Shown here in pieces: positions 1 to 7,944 of a DNA stretch of 64,000 bases. The notes below the pieces were generated by a model. That model saw only the letters and a program-made list of their open reading frames with translations, had not been told where the DNA came from and searched no databases. This DNA is from Streptomyces sp. DvalAA-43 (GTDB lineage: Bacteria; Actinomycetota; Actinomycetes; Streptomycetales; Streptomycetaceae), in assembly GCF_900091725.1 (NCBI RefSeq), contig NZ_FMBW01000043.1, forward strand, positions 422,961-486,960, read 5' to 3'. The translations under genes and the position numbers were made by a program. Position 1 is the stretch's first letter. Every line of letters begins with the position of its first letter.

Positions 1-90
1 GGGCGGCCAGGGCGCCAGCCAGACCGAAGCCGAGAACAGCGCGATCGCCCATGCGGGCGGCGGGCGCTGGATCACCGCGGTGTGCACCAC
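1..90 (-). CDS. Partial membrane-type protein, N-terminus only
   Basis: Only the first 30 codons lie in the window. An AGGAGG ribosome binding site on the minus strand (plus positions 99-104) sits 8 nt before a GTG at 90. The frame reads VVHTAVIQRPPPAWAIALFS and continues hydrophobic to the window edge, with G or C in 28 of 30 third positions. An N-terminal membrane segment follows a short basic stretch, so a membrane or exported protein is likely. The competing ATG at 52 lies in another frame, has poorer third-position GC and lacks a Shine-Dalgarno. The family cannot be named from this fragment. Confidence 0.45.
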   Translation of the reverse strand, partial: MVHTAVIQRPPPAWAIALFSASVWLAPWPP

Positions 91-224
91 GCGGTACACC
101 TCCTGAGAGCACCGTTCCGGACCGGGGCGGGGCGCGCCGGGCGGCGGGCGGCGGGCCGGTCGGCCGTGGCCGGATCCGCCGCCCCGGGTGCCCTGATGTC
201 AGAGGCCGTATCTATGGTTTCGGC

Positions 225-728
225 ATGGCAGTCCCCGCGATCATCCCCATCGCCCATGAGCCGGACTACCGGACCGACACCATCGGGCGGTACTCGGACG
301 GCCAGTTCCTGGCCTCGATCACCTACGCCTTCCCGGAAGGACTCGTGGTCGGCGACGGCTGGGAGGAGCACAAGCGCCTCTACACCGTCCTCCACCGGTT
401 CGACCACGAGGGCCGGCACGTCGACTCGGACATCCGGTGCGCCGGAACATACGCCGAGCAGCAACGACGCCCGCAGGGCGAGGACTCCGTGACGGCACGG
501 GCGCGGTCGCGGATGGCGGAGCTGCTCGACGGCCTTCCCGGTCGCGAGTACGGGGACATCGCGATCCGGCCCTTCCGGCTGACGGTCGACGGCGTGCGCT
601 TCGGCCTGGTCGTCGAACATCATGACGGCGACGGGAACGAGGACGAGGAGGACGGGGAGGACTGGGCCGAGCTCCACCCCGACGGCCTCGGCTTCTACGC
701 CCCCTGGGACGGCCTGTACGACACCTGA
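225..728 (+). CDS. Hypothetical protein, acidic C-terminus
   Basis: This gene encodes 167 aa starting MAVPAIIPIAHEPDYRTD. I chose the ATG at 225 because the upstream in-frame extension is Arg/Pro/Gly-rich shadow-type sequence. The protein is soluble, with no signal peptide or membrane segment. It has a run of acidic residues near the C-terminus (GNEDEEDGEDW) and ends in aromatic-rich sequence. I do not recognise the family. It lies 26 nt upstream of the RraA-like gene on the same strand and may be cotranscribed with it. Confidence 0.7.
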   Translation: MAVPAIIPIAHEPDYRTDTIGRYSDGQFLASITYAFPEGLVVGDGWEEHKRLYTVLHRFDHEGRHVDSDIRCAGTYAEQQRRPQGEDSVTARARSRMAELLDGLPGREYGDIAIRPFRLTVDGVRFGLVVEHHDGDGNEDEEDGEDWAELHPDGLGFYAPWDGLYDT

Positions 729-754
729 CGCGCGCACCCGGACGATGGAGGAAC

Positions 755-1378
755 ATGAACGACAAGAGCGGGTTCAAGGACGTCTCCCCGACCACCCTCG
801 CCGATCTCCTCGGGCGCGGGCAGGTCATGGACATCGGCATCCGGCCCCTGTGGCCCTCGGTCCCGCGCGTGGCCGGCCCGGCGTTCACCGTCCGGTGCCC
901 CCCGGGCGACAACCTCATGCTCCACGCTGCCATCCATCGCGCGGAGCCCGGTTCCGTCATCGTCGTCGAGTCCGGTGATGTGGACTACGCGCTCGCCGGC
1001 GGCAATGTCTGCGCCGTCGCCCGACGCCGGGGCGTCGCGGCGTTCGTGACCGACGGGGTGATCCGTGACCTCGCGGAGGTGCGCGAGATGGGATTCCCCG
1101 TCTTCGCCAGGGGCGTCATCCCGATCCCGGGAACGAAGAAGGCCGTCGAACCGCTCAACCGGCGGGTGCGGTGCGGCGGTGTGGACGTGGACGCCGGCGA
1201 CATCGTGGTGGCGGACGAAGAGGGCATCGTGGTCGTACCCCGCACCGGGCACGAGCAGGTGCTCCTCGACGCACGGGCGAAGGCCGCCAAGGAGGCCGCC
1301 GAATCGCTCGACGCGTGGGAGGCGGCGCATCGCGCCCGCATCGACGGCATCCTGCGCAGCGGCGGATTCGAGGACTGA
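755..1378 (+). CDS. RraA family protein (aldolase/RraA-like)
   Basis: This 207-aa protein belongs to the RraA-like fold family, which includes the RNase E activity regulator RraA and 4-hydroxy-4-methyl-2-oxoglutarate aldolases. Visible signatures are the GGN segment (LAGGNVCAVARRRG, about residues 87-100) and the DGVIRD motif (about 107-112), whose Arg-Asp pair binds substrate and metal in the aldolases. The C-terminus carries an Ala/Lys/Glu-rich helix as in aldolase-type members. The ATG at 755 follows a GGAGGA ribosome binding site. Sequence alone does not separate an aldolase/decarboxylase from a regulator. A strong hairpin follows at 1391-1450. Confidence 0.85.
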   Translation: MNDKSGFKDVSPTTLADLLGRGQVMDIGIRPLWPSVPRVAGPAFTVRCPPGDNLMLHAAIHRAEPGSVIVVESGDVDYALAGGNVCAVARRRGVAAFVTDGVIRDLAEVREMGFPVFARGVIPIPGTKKAVEPLNRRVRCGGVDVDAGDIVVADEEGIVVVPRTGHEQVLLDARAKAAKEAAESLDAWEAAHRARIDGILRSGGFED

Positions 1379-1390
1379 CCTCCGCAGAAC

Positions 1391-1450
1391 GACGGCCGGG
1401 CGCCGGATCCGGGGAGACCACCACCCCCAGGAGCCCGGCGCCCGGCCGTC
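1391..1450 (+). terminator. Perfect 16-bp inverted repeat after the RraA-like gene
   Basis: GACGGCCGGGCGCCGG at 1391-1406 is repeated as its exact reverse complement at 1435-1450, with a 28-nt spacer. It begins 13 nt after the stop of the RraA-like gene. There is no T-run, as is usual for Streptomyces terminators. Confidence 0.75.
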
Positions 1451-1623
1451 TTCACCTCCCCCACCCCCGTACGGACGCACAGCGCGCGCGGTCGCGGCGG
1501 TCCGGGTGGACCATGGAACGCATGGCGCGCACCGGACACATGTTTGCCGTACCGGCCTGACCTGCAACTGCCGTGCCGACACGCGCGGGCGTCACCCGAA
1601 CACCACACCCCGGCGCATGCCTC

Positions 1624-1639
1624 ATCTCATATCTGAGAT
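1624..1639. promoter_or_regulatory. Candidate operator ahead of HTH-murA
   Basis: ATCTCA-TATC-TGAGAT is a palindrome with 6-bp arms and a 4-bp centre. It ends 11 nt before the ATG of the HTH-MurA gene, in the position of the ribosome binding site. No clear Shine-Dalgarno is visible, and the downstream product starts with an XRE-type HTH. Autoregulation through this site is therefore plausible, but that is an inference. Confidence 0.4.
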
Positions 1640-1650
1640 AACCTTTCGCC

Positions 1651-3180
1651 ATGTCAGACGATTACCTCGTACGCATCGGCAAGCTCATACGTGACGCCCG
1701 TCAGCATCGGGGCTGGACACAGAGTCAGCTCGCCGAGGCGCTCGCCACCAGCCAGAGCGCCGTGAACCGGATCGAGCGCGGCAACCAGAACATCAGCCTT
1801 GAGATGATCGCGCGCATCGGTGAGGCACTCGACAGCGAGATCGTGTCGCTCGGCTACGCCGGGCCCATGCACCTGCGGGTGGTCGGCGGTCGCCGGCTCT
1901 CGGGCTCCATCGACGTCAAGACGAGCAAGAACGCGTGCGTGGCCCTGCTCTGCGCCTCGTTGCTCAACAAGGGCCGTACCGTACTGCGCCGCGTGGCCCG
2001 GATCGAAGAGGTCTACCGCCTCCTGGAGGTGCTGAACTCCATAGGCGTGCGGACCCGGTGGATCAACGAGGGAACCGATCTGGAGATCGTCCCGCCCGCC
2101 CGGCTCGACATGGACGCCATCGACGCGGACGCCGCCCGCCGGACCCGCTCCATCATCATGTTCCTCGGTCCGCTGCTGCACCGCATGGACCGGTTCAAAC
2201 TTCCCTACGCGGGCGGTTGCGACCTCGGTACGCGCACCATCGAGCCGCACATGATCGCGCTGCGCCGCTTCGGTCTGGAGATCGCCGCGACCGAGGGGAT
2301 CTACCACGCCCAGGTCGACCACTCGGTCACCCCCGGCCGCCCCATCGTGCTGACCGAGCGCGGTGACACCGTCACCGAGAACGCCCTGCTGGCCGCCGCC
2401 CGGCACGACGGCACGACCGTCATCCGCAACGCGTCGTCCAACTACATGGTCCAGGACCTCTGCTTCTTCCTGGAGGCCCTGGGCATACGCGTGGACGGCA
2501 TCGGCACAACCACCCTGACCGTGCACGGAGTTCCGCACATAGACGTGGACGTCGACTACTCCCCCTCCGAGGACCCGGTCGAGGCGATGAGCCTCCTCGC
2601 CGCCGCCGTGGTGACGGAGTCCGAGCTGACGATCCGCCGGGTGCCGATCGAGTTCCTGGAGATCGAACTCGCGGTACTGGAGGAGATGGGCGTCGACTGC
2701 GACCGTACGACGGAGTACGCCGCCGACAACGGCCGCACCCGGCTCGTCGACCTCACGGTCCGCCCCTCCAAACTGGAGGCGCCGATCGACAAGATCCACC
2801 CCATGCCGTTCCCCGGGCTCAACATCGACAACGTGCCCTTCTTCGCGGCGATCGCCGCATCGGCCCACGGCCAGACCCTCATCCACGACTGGGTCTACGA
2901 CAACCGGGCCATCTACCTCACCGACCTGAACCGCCTCGGCGGCAGGCTCCAACTCCTGGACCCGCACCGGGTCCTGGTCGACGGCCCGACCCGCTGGCGC
3001 GCCGCCGAAATGATGTGCCCGCCCGCCCTGCGCCCCGCCGTGGTGGTACTGCTCGCCATGATGGCGGCCGAGGGCACGTCCGTACTGCGCAACGTGTACG
3101 TCATCAACCGCGGGTACGAGGAACTCGCGGAGCGCCTCAACTCGGTGGGCGCACAGATCGAGATCTTCCGGGACATCTGA
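1651..3180 (+). CDS. UDP-GlcNAc 1-carboxyvinyltransferase-like protein with N-terminal XRE HTH
   Basis: This 509-aa protein has two parts. Residues 5-68 form an XRE-type helix-turn-helix (GWTQSQLAEALATSQSAVNRIE, then ISLEMIARIGEAL). Residues 75-505 form the enolpyruvyl transferase fold of MurA. The MurA hallmarks Lys93 (TSKNA) and Cys190 in GGCDLG, equivalent to the catalytic Cys115 of E. coli MurA, are both present, so enzymatic activity is possible. MurA transfers enolpyruvate from PEP to UDP-GlcNAc in the first committed step of peptidoglycan synthesis. The housekeeping Streptomyces MurA lacks the HTH, so this is a paralogue. Whether it makes cell wall precursor, senses UDP-GlcNAc as a regulator, or both is unknown. 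Confidence 0.9.
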   Translation: MSDDYLVRIGKLIRDARQHRGWTQSQLAEALATSQSAVNRIERGNQNISLEMIARIGEALDSEIVSLGYAGPMHLRVVGGRRLSGSIDVKTSKNACVALLCASLLNKGRTVLRRVARIEEVYRLLEVLNSIGVRTRWINEGTDLEIVPPARLDMDAIDADAARRTRSIIMFLGPLLHRMDRFKLPYAGGCDLGTRTIEPHMIALRRFGLEIAATEGIYHAQVDHSVTPGRPIVLTERGDTVTENALLAAARHDGTTVIRNASSNYMVQDLCFFLEALGIRVDGIGTTTLTVHGVPHIDVDVDYSPSEDPVEAMSLLAAAVVTESELTIRRVPIEFLEIELAVLEEMGVDCDRTTEYAADNGRTRLVDLTVRPSKLEAPIDKIHPMPFPGLNIDNVPFFAAIAASAHGQTLIHDWVYDNRAIYLTDLNRLGGRLQLLDPHRVLVDGPTRWRAAEMMCPPALRPAVVVLLAMMAAEGTSVLRNVYVINRGYEELAERLNSVGAQIEIFRDI

Positions 3181-3256
3181 GGCGCCTCCGGAAAAGTTCC
3201 ACCGCACCCCTCTTGACCTGCATAAATGCAAGGCCAGAGAGGCTGCGGTGGCACCT

Positions 3257-3277
3257 CTGGGACTTTTCTGGGACTTT
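3257..3277. repeat. Left direct repeat flanking the island
   Basis: The 21-bp segment is itself a tandem of CTGGGACTTT units separated by one T. The copy at 28269-28289 differs only at the central base (T here, G there). A GGCTGC box lies just upstream of both copies (3241-3246 and 28255-28260). The pair brackets 25 kb that holds the defence locus. It may be a recombination or attachment site, although no integrase is present. Confidence 0.55.
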
Positions 3278-3599
3278 GGCCGGGGCTCGACGCGATCAGC
3301 CTCCCGCACTCGCGCCACGACGTCGGCCGCCATCTCGGTGTCGAACGACAGGTCCGTCCACGGCAAAACTTTCCCTGTCATTCGATCGAGTAGAGGTCAG
3401 AACGCTGTGGCCGAGTGCTGTTGTCACGATCGGCTTGATCCACCTCCTCGCCTTGCCGGCTTGCTGGCGTTCAGAACCTCTGAACTAACAGCCTGTGGTT
3501 GCCGTTTGGAGACGCCTCAGCAGTGCGCAGACCGTGGACTACACCAGAGACAAGCTCCAGGCGCTTCCCCTCCGATCGGCGGGCTGACCATGAGGACGC
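3278..3599. other. Gene-free left border of the island
   Basis: No intact gene is visible. On the minus strand 3240-3381 reads as coding-like sequence from an ATG at 3381 (MTGKVLPWTDLSFDTEMAAD and onward), but it lacks a ribosome binding site and runs antisense into murA. It could be the 5' remnant of a gene cut at the repeat. The rest has lower GC than the flanking genes and no recognisable element. Confidence 0.35.
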
Positions 3600-5876
3600 T
3601 CATCCCCAGTGTTCCTCCTGGTAGCGCAAGAGGTCATCGCCGTGGAGTTGCTTGGTGGCGTTGCCGACCCGGACCCAGAAGTCGGTGGCGCCGTTGCCAC
3701 CCTTGGCGGGCTTGGCGAAAACCGGCTTGCCTGCTGCAGCAACGCTGATCTGACAGACGACATTGCCGGAAATCTCGGGGAAGCGTACGCGGACGGTGGT
3801 CGCTGTCGAGGTCGACAGGCTGTTGTCGAGAAGTTGGCGCACGAAGAGCTCGTACCCGTCGATGCTGGCCTGCGACTCCAGAGTGGTGAGGTCGTTCTCG
3901 ATGCCGAGGACGGTCCCGTCGTCAGCGACGCCGACATACAGGTTTCCGCCCTCGCCGTTCAGGAAGCCGCAGACGGCCTTGACGATGTTATGCCGTAGCG
4001 ACTTGTCGGCCTCTCGGTTATGGACGTTCCAGCGGGCGCTAGCCTTGAACTCGGTGCCCTGGGACTCGCCGGCGGCGATCATGTCGGCCGGGGTGGTTGG
4101 AACATACACAGGGCGTTCCCCTGTGAGGGTTTCGAACGCTTCCCGCACGACTTTGGCGATTAGCCGGCGCCGCCGTTCCAGGAAGGTGAAATAGTCAAGC
4201 TGTTCCCAGCCGACCGGGAGCGCGTGCCACCGCACCTGCCGCTCGAGCACCTTCGGGTCCATCGCATACGTGATCCTCGGCCAGTAGTCGCGTGGTGCGT
4301 CGGTGTTGGGCAGCTCGTCCGCCGGCCACGTCACGTAGGCCATGTTGGCGATGGCATTGACTTGGCGCCGGTCCGTGATACCCATTCCGGCGAGCGCCTT
4401 GCGGTGGAACAGGTTGTCCCGGCCGACAGCCTTGGCGGGCTGGACTGAAGGGTCCAGCAGATCACGGATTCGTTGGTCGCTGAAGAGCATTTCGGCGTCG
4501 AGGATATTGAGCGCCGCCTGGTAGGCGAACAGCACTGGTGAACGCGATGAGGATGTGTCCAGCCGGTTCGGGAGGGAGATGTCCCAGTAGTCGCCGGTGA
4601 AGTTCGCAGCGATGATCCGGTCGAGTTCCGCGGTGAAGGCTCGGCCGTCACCTGGCAGCAGACTGCCAATCCGTCCCAGGTCAAACTCCATCTGTGACTC
4701 CGGCGAGTTGGAGTATCGGCCGGTGGTGTGCGCCATGAAGAACCACCGTGCGATCACGGGACGGAGTTCATCGACCGGCAGTCCGAAGTCGTGGCGCCCG
4801 ATCAGCCAGATCGTGTAGCTGTACAGCAGGGCATTGTCGGAGGTGATCATCTTGCGACTGCGGAAGCCGGCTGCCGTGACGCACTGGAAGAACTCGTGCC
4901 AGCTGGTCAGGTCCAGGACCTTCGTGTGTGCTTGGGCGAGGCGGTTGAACTGCTCCTGCCGTCGAGTGGCGGTGACCTTGCCGGTTTCAAGATCCTTGCC
5001 TCGTAGGACGCTGTAGACATGCTGCAGCCGGGCGCGCCTGAAGGCGACAGCGACAGCTACGCGCAACAGTTGGTCTGGGCTAGGGTCCAGAAAGGCATTT
5101 CGAGGGCTCGGACCGGGGAGTCCTGCTATCACCGCGCCGCGACTGAAGCCTTCGAGCTGGCGGCGGCCCTTCTCCCAATGCACTGACATCAGGGTGAGAA
5201 TGAAGTCGGACTGGTTGAGCTTCACGCCTTCGGAGTTGATGCGCACAAAGATGTCGGCGACCTGCTCCTCGTTGGCCGAAGCACCCAACTCCACAACCTG
5301 GAAGCGGAACTCGTGCAGGTCCCGGACCCTATCTACGCGTTCTTCGAGCTCATCCTTGGCAGCGTCCGACAAGGGCTGGCCGATGGCCTGTTCGAGCCGC
5401 TGGAAAAACTGCCGGACGGTGGGTTTGTAACCGCCCTGGGCCCATAGCGCGGTGATGTCCGGAATGAAGTGCGCGTCGCGCTCGATCGCCGCGTCCGTGA
5501 CCTCGAACGTCTGGTCCTCTGGATGGAACGCGATGCGAACGTTGATCTCGTCGAAAGACTTAGTGACGATCTTGCGCCCAGTGAGGACAGCGAACAGGGC
5601 GGTGAGCCGCTGCTGCCCGTCAACAACCAACAGCTGAGGCGCCCGATCACCGGCTTCCGTTCCGATCTGTCGCGTCCCCACCTCAGCGCCTGTCTCCCAG
5701 AACATCAGGGTGCCGATCGGGTAGCCCCGATACATCGAGTCGAAGAGATCGCGGGTCTTCGCCGCGGACCAGACGAACGGGCGTTGGATGTCGGGGAGTC
5801 CGATACGGCCGCCTTCGATGTTCTCGATCAGATGCCGGAGCGTGTAACCGGTGTCGCGATACAAAGTGGGTGGCAC
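3600..5876 (-). CDS. DUF262 (GmrS-like) protein with C-terminal AlbA_2 domain
   Basis: This 758-aa protein starts at a GTG preceded by AGGAG. Residues 10-240 match the DUF262/ParB-like nucleotidase fold of GmrSD-type type IV restriction proteins, including the signature VDGQQRLTAL (85-94) and the later FVRINSEGVKLNQSD block. The HNH/DUF1524 half of GmrSD is absent. Instead, residues about 603-758 resemble the Schlafen AlbA_2 domain: GTEFKASARW, then GEGGNLYVGVADDGTVLGIE. Family knowledge suggests NTP-dependent recognition or cleavage of foreign nucleic acid, with AlbA_2 for DNA or RNA binding. GC content is visibly lower than in neighbours, consistent with transfer. It diverges from the kinase gene, so it is adjacent to the main defence operon but separately transcribed. 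Confidence 0.8.
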   Translation of the reverse strand: MPPTLYRDTGYTLRHLIENIEGGRIGLPDIQRPFVWSAAKTRDLFDSMYRGYPIGTLMFWETGAEVGTRQIGTEAGDRAPQLLVVDGQQRLTALFAVLTGRKIVTKSFDEINVRIAFHPEDQTFEVTDAAIERDAHFIPDITALWAQGGYKPTVRQFFQRLEQAIGQPLSDAAKDELEERVDRVRDLHEFRFQVVELGASANEEQVADIFVRINSEGVKLNQSDFILTLMSVHWEKGRRQLEGFSRGAVIAGLPGPSPRNAFLDPSPDQLLRVAVAVAFRRARLQHVYSVLRGKDLETGKVTATRRQEQFNRLAQAHTKVLDLTSWHEFFQCVTAAGFRSRKMITSDNALLYSYTIWLIGRHDFGLPVDELRPVIARWFFMAHTTGRYSNSPESQMEFDLGRIGSLLPGDGRAFTAELDRIIAANFTGDYWDISLPNRLDTSSSRSPVLFAYQAALNILDAEMLFSDQRIRDLLDPSVQPAKAVGRDNLFHRKALAGMGITDRRQVNAIANMAYVTWPADELPNTDAPRDYWPRITYAMDPKVLERQVRWHALPVGWEQLDYFTFLERRRRLIAKVVREAFETLTGERPVYVPTTPADMIAAGESQGTEFKASARWNVHNREADKSLRHNIVKAVCGFLNGEGGNLYVGVADDGTVLGIENDLTTLESQASIDGYELFVRQLLDNSLSTSTATTVRVRFPEISGNVVCQISVAAAGKPVFAKPAKGGNGATDFWVRVGNATKQLHGDDLLRYQEEHWG

Positions 5877-6439
5877 AGCCGAGGGCTCCTAACGCCCGAA
5901 GGCAACTGGCCGGCGGAACGACCAGAGCGTGGGAACAGCATCAGACTTCTACCACGCGGGTACACCACAGCGCAGGGCCAACGGCGCTCCCCACAAGGAC
6001 GAATTCACGGCAGCGGGACCCAACTAGGCCAATCTTGAGGGGTCACGGGGATGAGCCTCGTCGTGCGTCACGCGATCTCGTCGAGAGGACATCGCACGAA
6101 CGTTTCGCGGACCGCGGTACCGAATCGACGGACGCGGCAACGAGTAACCCTCACGTCGACATCCCTGCGGGGTGTCCGGGGTTGCCTGCCCCGATCGCAG
6201 CGGGGCGTCCCATGCGCAGGGCTCGCACGTCGGTTCTCAGCCAGCGTACAGTCCGATCCAGCCGCTCACCTCCCTGACCTGCTTCAGCCCCAGCAGAAGA
6301 CGCGGCCGCCCGTCCTAGACTGTCCGCATCCGCGTACGCCGTCGGCCGGACGCGGCCTCCCCGTGCGTCCGGCTCCTCCGGGACCGCCCGCACCGCCGAC
6401 AACAGCACGATCAGGTTCGATAGGGGTGGGGGCACGGCC
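5877..6439. other. Divergent intergenic region, DUF262 gene and kinase gene
   Basis: This 563-bp gap separates the divergent starts of the DUF262 gene and the kinase. Short open frames here have poor third-position GC and no ribosome binding sites. It must hold promoters for both directions, but I cannot assign -35/-10 boxes. GC is lower than in the genes that follow. Confidence 0.5.
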
Positions 6440-7783
6440 GTGTACGAGCTGAACGAGGAGACGGACCCGGCGCTACTCGGCCCGTTCGAACTGCTCGCCG
6501 TGCTCGGCCAGGGCGGAATGGGCCGCACCTACCTCGGGCGCAGGCTCCCGCTGGAGCATCTGGGTCCCGAGCTGGAGGCCGGGTATCACCTGACGGAGCT
6601 GGACGAGTCGGCGCAGCCGGTGCTGGCGGCGGTGAAGGTCATCAAGCCGTCGAAGCTGCGGGACAGTTCCGAGCACTCCGAGGAGGAGACCAGGGCTCGG
6701 TTCGCGCAGGAGATCGAGACGATGCGTACGGTCGCCAGCGCCCGGGTCCCGGCGCTGCTCGGCGCCGATGCCGAGGCCGAACAGCCCTGGCTGGCCATGG
6801 ACTACGTCCACGGCCCGACCCTCCACAAGCTCGTCCACGCCTGCGGCCCGCTGGCCGTGGGACCGTACGGGGCGCTCGGACTCGCCCTGGTCGACGCGCT
6901 GCGCGCGATCCACGGCGCCAAGCTGCTGCACCGCGACCTCAAGCCGGGCAACATCGCCGTCGGCCCGGACGGTCCCGTCGTGCTCGACTTCGGTCTCGCC
7001 GTGCTCACGGAGCGGGACAGCGACGCGGCTCTCACGAAGACGGGTACCGGCTTCGGCACCCCGTCCTACATGTCTCTGGAGCAGGCGAGGGACGCCAAGC
7101 ACGTCACGGAGCCGGCGGACATCTACTCGCTGGGGGCCGTGCTCTTCTTCGCTGCCACGAAGCGGCCGCCGTACCCGTACGGTCCCATGCCCACCGCCCC
7201 GAAGTGGGACGGTGTGTACGGGCCGTGCCTGCCGCTGCTGGGCCGGATTCTCGTACAGACGGCGGAGCAGCGGCCGTCCCTGGACGAGATCGCGAGCGAC
7301 CTCCGCCAGCTGCTCATCGATCACGGGCTGACGGAAGAGGCCGCCGCGGACCAGCTGCGGAGCCTGGTGGCGGAGTCCGGGCTGATACCCGAGCTCCCCG
7401 CGCGGGCGCTGTCCGATCTGCCGGACCCCGGGGTCCGGCAGGCGGCCCAGCAGGCCGTGGACGACGGGGGCGCTCCGGACAGCCCATGGGCACCCGACCT
7501 GTTCGACGAGTTCCTGGAGGCCGAGGCGCAGGTCCCGGCGCCCCTCGCCCCGGCTGCCGAGCCCGCGCCCGGTCCCGCCGGATACGTGCCGACCGTGGTG
7601 GACCCCGCGGCGCAGCCGGCTCCGGAAGCCGTCGCGCCGGTGCCGGCGCAGCCTGGGGTGACCAGCTACGACCTGGCACCCCCGCAACCGCACGCGGCGC
7701 CCGAGTCCGAGGTGGTGCCGCCGCTCGCCCTGCGTGCCGCGGAGGATCTGCGCAGGGCGTACGCGCACAGCGGACGCCTCTGA
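6440..7783 (+). CDS. Cytoplasmic Ser/Thr protein kinase at the head of the defence locus
   Basis: This 447-aa Hanks-type kinase starts at GTG 6440. It shows the glycine loop (VLGQGGMG, about 18-25), the VKVIK lysine, HRDLKPGN (164-171) with catalytic Asp166, the DFG triad (183-185) and a GTPSYMSLEQ activation segment, so the catalytic set is complete. The C-terminal 150 residues are Pro/Ala-rich and disordered. There is no membrane helix and there are no PASTA repeats, so it is soluble, unlike PknB. The gene lies 161 nt before the SNF2 helicase in the same orientation. Kinases occur in other phage-defence loci such as Pgl (PglW). A signalling or activation role here is an inference from location. 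Confidence 0.85.
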   Translation: MYELNEETDPALLGPFELLAVLGQGGMGRTYLGRRLPLEHLGPELEAGYHLTELDESAQPVLAAVKVIKPSKLRDSSEHSEEETRARFAQEIETMRTVASARVPALLGADAEAEQPWLAMDYVHGPTLHKLVHACGPLAVGPYGALGLALVDALRAIHGAKLLHRDLKPGNIAVGPDGPVVLDFGLAVLTERDSDAALTKTGTGFGTPSYMSLEQARDAKHVTEPADIYSLGAVLFFAATKRPPYPYGPMPTAPKWDGVYGPCLPLLGRILVQTAEQRPSLDEIASDLRQLLIDHGLTEEAAADQLRSLVAESGLIPELPARALSDLPDPGVRQAAQQAVDDGGAPDSPWAPDLFDEFLEAEAQVPAPLAPAAEPAPGPAGYVPTVVDPAAQPAPEAVAPVPAQPGVTSYDLAPPQPHAAPESEVVPPLALRAAEDLRRAYAHSGRL

Positions 7784-7944
7784 CCGGCAGCACGGGCAGC
7801 CACCGGGCCTGGGGCAAGCAGCGTTCCCAGGCCGTCTAGGCTTCAAAGGGCCCCGCAGCCCCCTCCTCACCGGTAGAAACAGAACCTCGTACGTGCCCGG
7901 GTCCGGCGCGCGTCCCGCCGGCCCGTCGAAAGGAAGCACCCGCC

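Noticed and set aside
1..52. Minus ATG frame MGDRAVLGFGLAGALAA
   Set aside because: It has weaker third-position GC and no ribosome binding site; the GTG frame from 90 with AGGAGG is better.
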